Assembly: GCF_965638725.1 (NCBI RefSeq)
Contig: NC_134982.1
Span: forward strand, 61,317,816-61,381,815
Length of the DNA: 64,000 bases
Source of the DNA: Aptenodytes patagonicus
Lineage: Eukaryota > Chordata > Aves > Sphenisciformes > Spheniscidae
Direction of reading: 5' to 3'
Position numbers and translations under genes: made by a program. The notes below the pieces were generated by a model that had not been told where the DNA came from, ran no database searches, and was given only the letters and a program-made list of their open reading frames with translations. Shown piece by piece: positions 59,401 through 64,000 of the stretch; positions within the stretch are counted from its first letter, which is position 1, and each line of letters starts with the position of its first letter.

Positions 59401-62400
59401 GCAATTTCATTACGAAAAAAATCACAAAAGTCACCTGTATCTTAAGATGCAGTTCATGTGATGTCATTTTCAAACCATCCTACCAGAATCTGTCAGCATG
59501 AGTAATCTATTCTACCCTTACATTATCTTTAGCCTTTCCAGAAGTTCAGCTTGACTGCGTAATTTATAGTTGTCCAAAATCCAAGTTCAACACAGCAAAA
59601 CTAGATTACTTATGAGTACTACATACTGGGCAGGAATCTCTGAACACCAGTAGGCCACTTCATGAAAACAGAAAGTGTTCTTTCATTGCTTCAGTGTTTT
59701 TCACATGTCCATGTTCTTTGTTATACATTTGTGTTATAAACTTTTTAAAAAGAGAACATAATTGCTTTTATACAAGAGACAGCACAAGGTACAATAAGGC
59801 ATCTATAGAAAGATTTAAAAAAGTCTAGATCAGTGTGTCAGTTTTGCTGTCATAGTCCATATAGTCCACAATGATTTATCCTCTTTGCACTACTAGGACT
59901 CCAGATGCATAACTGAGTATTCTTATATGGCTAATCTACAATACAACACAGAACTCAGTGTAACTTGCACTGACCTGCGACAGCTAATTTTAAAGACAGT
60001 TCAGGTACAGTGACAGAACTGCACAGGCCACAGACGTCTATAGTCAAAGGTAGTTTAAATAGTTAACATGGTCATTGGTAACACTCAGACTAGCTAGCTC
60101 AACGTCAGTTCAGGTACAACTAGCTTTCAACATTAGTGTAGGCATTTCTTTAAAGCTCTACATTTGGTTAACACTATCAATATTTTAAACTCAAATCAAA
60201 AAGAAATTCAGACAAGGTCTGTAGGCAAAAAAGGAACATGCAGTTTTCCGCTTCACTGCTGATGACTGTTTAACAATTAAGCATCTAGTCCAATGTATTT
60301 CTATGTAAAACCTGCAGATACTTTGTTCTGAAGCAATGATGCCTGAATAGTGATAGTACTATCTAGTATTATCCAGGGAAGTAGGTCATTCAGAAAGTCT
60401 ATCCCAAAAGTATTTGTTGGAGAAAGAGCACTTCAACTAGCATATGCTTATATTGCAGCACTATACAGCTTAAGTAATTTAGCAAGACATGTTCCAGAAA
60501 TATTGTCTGCCATATTGCAAGCATCTGTTGGCCTATCTGCCTTGATCTAGTTGCTGTTCTTCAGAAGTAATTGTGTCAGAGTTAATCATGTAACCCCACC
60601 TAGTACAGCTCTTCCATCAGATTTTTCTATTTGTTTTTCCAACACTCAGGTTTTCATAGCCTTCCCCTGTTCTACCTATTACTTCTGCATATCAGATAAT
60701 AGGAATAAGTGACAGTAAGCCAACTATAGAAGCAGTTACACAATATTTTTATAATATATCCTGATTAGTCGTTTTATTCTAAGCTATCTCACTGTAATGT
60801 TATGGTGGAATTGAGTAAGGGAAACTCCAAGCCAACCCCTTACTTGTGGTAAGCACTGCTTTTTTTCCAGCTGCCCTTCACCTTGCTTCCTTTAGTAGGG
60901 ACTAAGGCTTAATGCTCCTTCAGCTGATTTTAAGTGAGGAAAATTAAATGTTTTTCAACCAAGAATAAGAAAGGGACAGAGTACAGTTTCAGCAGCACAC
61001 AAAATTTTCATTCTACTTTGAATACGAGTATCAAAGTCTTCTGAACTTAGAGACAACAAGTAGCTTTGCACCCTTGATGAATTAAGTACCAGGGTTCTCA
61101 TAGGGCAGGAAAGAATAATATAAAAATACTGTTTCTGCTCTGAAAACTGCATTTCATATAAGTATATTGACAAATACCTCAGACAAACACAAGATGCCTG
61201 TATAAGCTTCCACCCATAATGTTAATGAGGTGTTCAGCACAATATATTTAAGATTTAAAAATGAAAAGCCACATTACCTCCAAGAGTTGCTGAAAAACTC
61301 GACGTCTTTCCAAACTGATTTTCTATAAACTTTGGTAGAAATGTGGCAAAGCCAGTGGCAACTAGAGCTTCTGAAGAACTGGCTATTATTAGACTCATAA
61401 GCACTGGATTCTTCAACAGTATCTATGGAGGGAAATGAGCATAACACTCAGGAAATTATTTCACTGTAGTACCATGTAAACTAGAAGTCACTGTATTTTA
61501 AAGTAGATACTCTCATGTGGAACTTCACTAATATGCTTTTCTTGCTTTAACAATCTTAAGCATCAACAAAATGAATATGCATTAAATTATCAGTAGCACT
61601 GGAGACTTTCCTATCACAACACGATAAAGAAGCAATTACCTTTCTAAACATTTATGTATTACCTGAAAAAGAATTTCATTTCTCAGAATATATCAGTTTT
61701 AGTAAATTCAAGATTTCCTTACCAGGAGAGCCATGGGAAAGTCTTTAAAACTTTTTCCAATATTCTTGGTCTCAACAAGCGCCTCACTTCCATCATTATG
61801 TGTTTCAGAGATTTTTTCAGCTTGTATTTTTGCTGTTCCTACAAATGGGCAATGACAATTGACAATGAAGACATCGAATACTTGTGCTCTTAAAGTCAGA
61901 AAAAGCATCAAAATAAGTGTTTTCTTTCCTTGGGAGAACTAGCTTAGACACTGTAAGTCTTCTTCAATATTATATTGGTACAGATCCATAAAGAGATCAA
62001 TAATGTATTGCTGCGGAAAGAAGAATTTGGCTCAAAGCATCATGTTTCTGTTGGAAGGACTTTACTGTAAGAAGATATTATCAGGGATACGCTAAGAATT
62101 TCAGACTATCCTGAAGCCCATTCAATTTATCTTTTTTTTTTTTAAACAGCCCTTACATTCTCCCCAGTTCCCTACTTCATTGTTTCTTTTCCTCCATCAT
62201 TTCTCTCTCCAGATAAGCTTATTGAGTTCCTTCAGATGCTCTTCCAAGGGACTCCTAGATAATATCTGCCTGAACAGAAATTATATTAAAATTATTCTTT
62301 TTAGAAGACTGCTCTGGGATACTTTGATGCTTTATTATTCCACCCAAAACAATAAGGCAATAGAGTCAAAGACAACAACACGAGTTCAGTCAATGGAATT

Positions 62401-63893
62401 TCCTTATGATTCTTGGTGGATAACATAGCAGCTTTAAATATAGTCCTGGGTGCTTAGCTGCAAGCATTTTCCAAACTTTGACCATCAGTTTCCATGCTCT
62501 ACCTGTTTCCAGTTCTACTGTACATCGTTACATACACAAGATCCTCTCTAGCCCATCCACCTTGTTTTAAAGGCAGCATATTGGAAACAAGGTATTTATC
62601 ATCAGGTTTTAGCCAAAGACTGAGACTCAGTTAACTGAGAAACAGAATCAAAGAGGAATCAATCACCCAGTCCAGAAGTCTATAACCCACAAGTATAAAC
62701 AACTCTCTCTTCCAAAGTAACCCATTACTGTTAAACATTTACCTGGTAGGTGCTTCGGAAAGCATGAAAAAGGTATTATAAGAAGCCAAATTGCAAAGAA
62801 ACATGCAAGAAATGCTATCCACCATGCTCCAAGCCAACGTGGGTCATCTTGATCCATCTTTGTACTGGAAAAATAATTTGGAAAAAGCAGGTTTACCATT
62901 CATGAATTCAAATCAGCAATTTTAGATGTCAATGAGCTGTAATTTTTTTTTTATATTGATTTAACAGAAAGCCTTTTAACATTGTCATTTTCTTGTTTTC
63001 TACATGTATTATTGTTTGCTTGTTTAAAGCACATTCATCAGCTCTATTGTAACAATATTGCATTCTATCAAATATAGCTTTCAACTCATTAGTCAAATTC
63101 ATTCTAATTTAAAGGCCACTATTTGGCCCTGATTTCAAGATCTGGTAACATTATTAAGATACTAAAAAAAGCTGTTTTTAGAAAGAATCTTCATAATCAA
63201 TGAGTTATGTGACAGCCAATACAGAAGTTCAGAATGCCATTGCGTTGATCCAAAGTCCCTAAAACACATGAAATAAAAGTGTAAATGAAGTTGTTGGTTT
63301 GGACAGTAGTACAATTTATAACATTATTTTTTGAATAGTGGACTATTACTCAACTGGTAGATTTTTTTAGCAAGCTCCTCCCCAGGAGGTAAGTAGCAGT
63401 ATCCTACCCCTCATATTCCACCTCAGGGAAGCTTTTTGCACAAGAAATCAATAGTTGCGATCTAACCCTAAATGAGCAACTAATCAAAAGACAAAGCACT
63501 TTTTGTTAATCAGCTTTAAAATAGCTAATATCTCAGAAAGCTAGAACTAACTATTTGCACTACAGAGAAACTTTCATGCACAATGGAGTGACTACTCACT
63601 GTGGGAAGTAACTCACTTCCTAGAAGCCCTTGTGAATGCAACTTCTTACCAGGTTAAAAGAAACTCTTGAAAATACAGTATTTTCCAAACAAAAATACTC
63701 CTCAATTTCTCCTCCTCACATGGAGAAAAGCTGAAGATTTTAGTAAGAACTATTAGGAAAAGAAAATAGAAAGCAAAAGACTAAGTTGTATCTTGCCTTT
63801 CTGGGATCTGGATATCAACATAAACATTAAGTAGCTGCCCTCCTAAGACATAGCCAATAGCAGGACCCAGCAGTGACATGGCATAGCCAATTC
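47291..63893 (-). CDS. SLCO4C1, last ten coding exons (gene is partial)
   Basis: Solute carrier organic anion transporter 4C1, a 12-helix plasma-membrane uptake carrier; the mammalian protein works in kidney basolateral membrane and takes up cardiac glycosides, thyroid hormone and conjugated organic anions. Ten exons were joined by eye, and all reading phases agree, giving 447 codons plus stop from helix 5 to the C-terminus. They are 63797-63893, 62743-62864, 61723-61838, 61278-61422, 59137-59332, 54235-54388, 52718-52905, 50569-50633, 48557-48694 and 47291-47415. The upstream exons (N-terminus to helix 4) are off the right edge. The choice of 4C1 rests on close resemblance to the remembered mammalian 4C1 through the signature, the intracellular loop and the Kazal-like loop. 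No frameshift or stop was seen, so the gene looks functional. Confidence 0.93.
47416..48556 (-). other. SLCO4C1 intron, GT-AG, 1141 bp
   Basis: GTAAGT donor at 48556 and AG at 47417-47416. It contains A/T simple runs near 48420-48450; no repeat recognised. Confidence 0.85.
48557..48694 (-). CDS. SLCO4C1 exon: helix 11 and last outer loop
   Basis: 138 bp, phases 1 in and 1 out. It encodes TIPGPILFGVAID (helix 11, conserved in OATPs), then a Cys-containing outer loop (Cys at CTLW, NEC, GAC) and the start of helix 12 (MAYLLMGI). Confidence 0.93.
48695..50568 (-). other. SLCO4C1 intron, GT-AG, 1874 bp
   Basis: GTATGA donor at 50568; acceptor TTTTAG at 48695. No repeat or other gene recognised inside. 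Confidence 0.85.
50569..50633 (-). CDS. SLCO4C1 short 65-bp exon
   Basis: Phases 2 in and 1 out. It encodes CVPDKQRSFALGVQSVFLRLLG, split across two lines here only by its exon ends, the conserved cytoplasmic turn and start of helix 11 that follows the 'ILR' end of helix 10. Both splice sites are consensus (TTTACAG, GTATGA). Confidence 0.92.
50634..52717 (-). other. SLCO4C1 intron, GT-AG, 2084 bp
   Basis: GTATGT donor at 52717; TTTACAG acceptor at 50634. It includes a 17-base T run near 52473; no repeat family recognised. Confidence 0.85.
52718..52905 (-). CDS. SLCO4C1 exon: end of Kazal-like loop and helix 10
   Basis: 188 bp, phase 0 in and 2 out. It carries the last four cysteines of the extracellular Kazal-like loop (NCSCI, GKC, TQC) with an N-glycosylation site (NCS). 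Helix 10 follows (LFLTFFFFAVVFTFMA) and then TPTTVAILR. Confidence 0.94.
52906..54234 (-). other. SLCO4C1 intron, GT-AG, 1329 bp
   Basis: GTACTC donor at 54234; TTTGTAG acceptor at 52906. A GA-rich bit lies near 53415-53428. Confidence 0.85.
54235..54388 (-). CDS. SLCO4C1 exon: Kazal-like extracellular loop
   Basis: 154 bp, phase 2 in and 0 out. It encodes six cysteines in the order APC, NANC, RC, PVC, SPC, AGC with an NLT glycosylation site, typical of the large loop between helices 9 and 10 of OATPs. The acceptor is the AG at 54390-54389; a second AG five bases on would break the frame. Confidence 0.92.
54389..59136 (-). other. SLCO4C1 intron, GT-AG, 4748 bp (largest in window)
   Basis: GTAAAT donor at 59136; TTTCAG acceptor at 54389. 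No gene or repeat family recognised. Short open frames such as 57715-58008 (plus) lack any signature. Confidence 0.8.
59137..59332 (-). CDS. SLCO4C1 exon: helices 8 and 9
   Basis: 196 bp, phases 1 in and 2 out. It encodes GLVLIPAAALGQIISGILV (helix 8), a short KCKMDCKS inner loop, helix 9 and the first loop cysteine (FAKC), then NEPFAGVSETYNG. Confidence 0.94.
59333..61277 (-). other. SLCO4C1 intron, GT-AG, 1945 bp
   Basis: GTAATG donor at 61277; CCTCTAG acceptor at 59333. No repeat recognised. Confidence 0.85.
61278..61422 (-). CDS. SLCO4C1 exon: helix 7
   Basis: 145 bp, phase 0 in and 1 out. It encodes KNPVLMSLIIASSSEALVA and GFATFLPKFIENQFG, the strongly conserved helix 7 region and its outer end. 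Confidence 0.94.
61423..61722 (-). other. SLCO4C1 intron, GT-AG, 300 bp
   Basis: GTAAGG donor at 61722; TCCATAG acceptor at 61423. The smallest intron in the window. Confidence 0.88.
61723..61838 (-). CDS. SLCO4C1 exon: central intracellular loop
   Basis: 116 bp, phase 1 in and 0 out. It encodes the hydrophilic loop between helices 6 and 7, with TAKIQAEKISE at the start and GKSFKDFPMAL at the end; both ends resemble mammalian 4C1. Confidence 0.9.
61839..62742 (-). other. SLCO4C1 intron, GT-AG, 904 bp
   Basis: GTAAAT donor at 62742; TTTGTAG acceptor at 61839. No repeat recognised. Confidence 0.85.
62743..62864 (-). CDS. SLCO4C1 exon: OATP signature and helix 6
   Basis: 122 bp, phases 2 in and 1 out. 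It encodes the OATP superfamily signature at the start of helix 6, here DDPRWLGAWWIAFL. The Gly after WWx in the family pattern is Ala (GCA). Helix 6 and FPKHLPG follow. Confidence 0.94.
62865..63796 (-). other. SLCO4C1 intron with GC-AG ends, 932 bp
   Basis: The exon on its 5' side ends CAGAAAG and is followed by GCAAGA, with no GT nearby. The 3' side ends TTTTCCAG. Joining here gives a Ser codon in phase with both exons and the expected 4C1 sequence. GC-AG introns are a known minor class, about 1% of vertebrate introns, and CAGAAAG/GCAAG matches their strong donor pattern. Confidence 0.82.
63797..63893 (-). CDS. SLCO4C1 exon: helix 5
   Basis: 97 bp, phases 1 in and 2 out. It encodes IGYAMSLLGPAIGYVLGGQ, the helix 5 segment with the conserved GPxxGY motif, and the following outer loop (LLNVYVDIQIPE). 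The acceptor is TCTTCTAG at 63894. It is the most 5' exon in the window. Confidence 0.92.
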
Positions 63894-64000
63894 CTAGAAG
63901 AGAAAATACATCAAGTTCACCATACATTTTTAAAGCCTTCTTTTAAAAAAATTCCTAAGTCAACTTCAGACCAAATGGTTTCTGTAATTCAACCTGTTCT

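Overview
The window is avian nuclear DNA. It carries several CR1 LINEs with the 3' tail typical of birds, an avian-type solo LTR and an endogenous retrovirus (ERV) of bird type. The only host gene recognised is SLCO4C1, an organic anion transporter of the OATP family. It is on the minus strand and its last ten coding exons lie at 47291-63893; the 5' exons lie beyond the right edge.

Layout. 1-46.5 kb is AT-rich intergenic DNA downstream of SLCO4C1. In it I see a decayed CR1 (5.3 kb), a solo LTR with a perfect 5-bp target duplication (8477-9021), a possible MIR-type SINE remnant (11.3 kb), a 5'-truncated CR1 (18.6-19.2 kb), an old CR1 (22.6 kb), a long CR1 still showing endonuclease and reverse transcriptase (24.7-27.26 kb), a short CR1 tail (36.5 kb), a 6.66-kb two-LTR provirus on the minus strand (36961-43617) with a perfect 6-bp duplication, another old CR1 (43.6-44.7 kb) and an unidentified CpG-richer patch (45.6-46.04 kb). 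46.5-64 kb is SLCO4C1 with its 3' UTR and introns; I recognised no large repeats there.

The provirus is the most informative mobile element. Its LTRs, tRNA-Lys-type primer site, Gag zinc knuckles, dUTPase-protease reading frame, and pol in successive -1 frames are betaretrovirus-like (ERVK). Its transmembrane Env has a CX6CC motif and a cysteine-bracketed internal fusion-peptide region, which is alpharetrovirus-like. Much of gag and about half of the surface Env are missing, and in-frame stops interrupt protease, pol and env, so it is defective. An open, cysteine-rich 188-codon frame between pol and env is unexplained.

SLCO4C1 shows a probable GC-AG intron, an Ala replacing a conserved Gly in the OATP signature, and a short C-terminal tail. 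I found no evidence for a new multigene system. The best candidates for follow-up are the mosaic provirus with its extra frame, the promoter-like patch at 45.6-46.0 kb, and the splice and signature changes in SLCO4C1.
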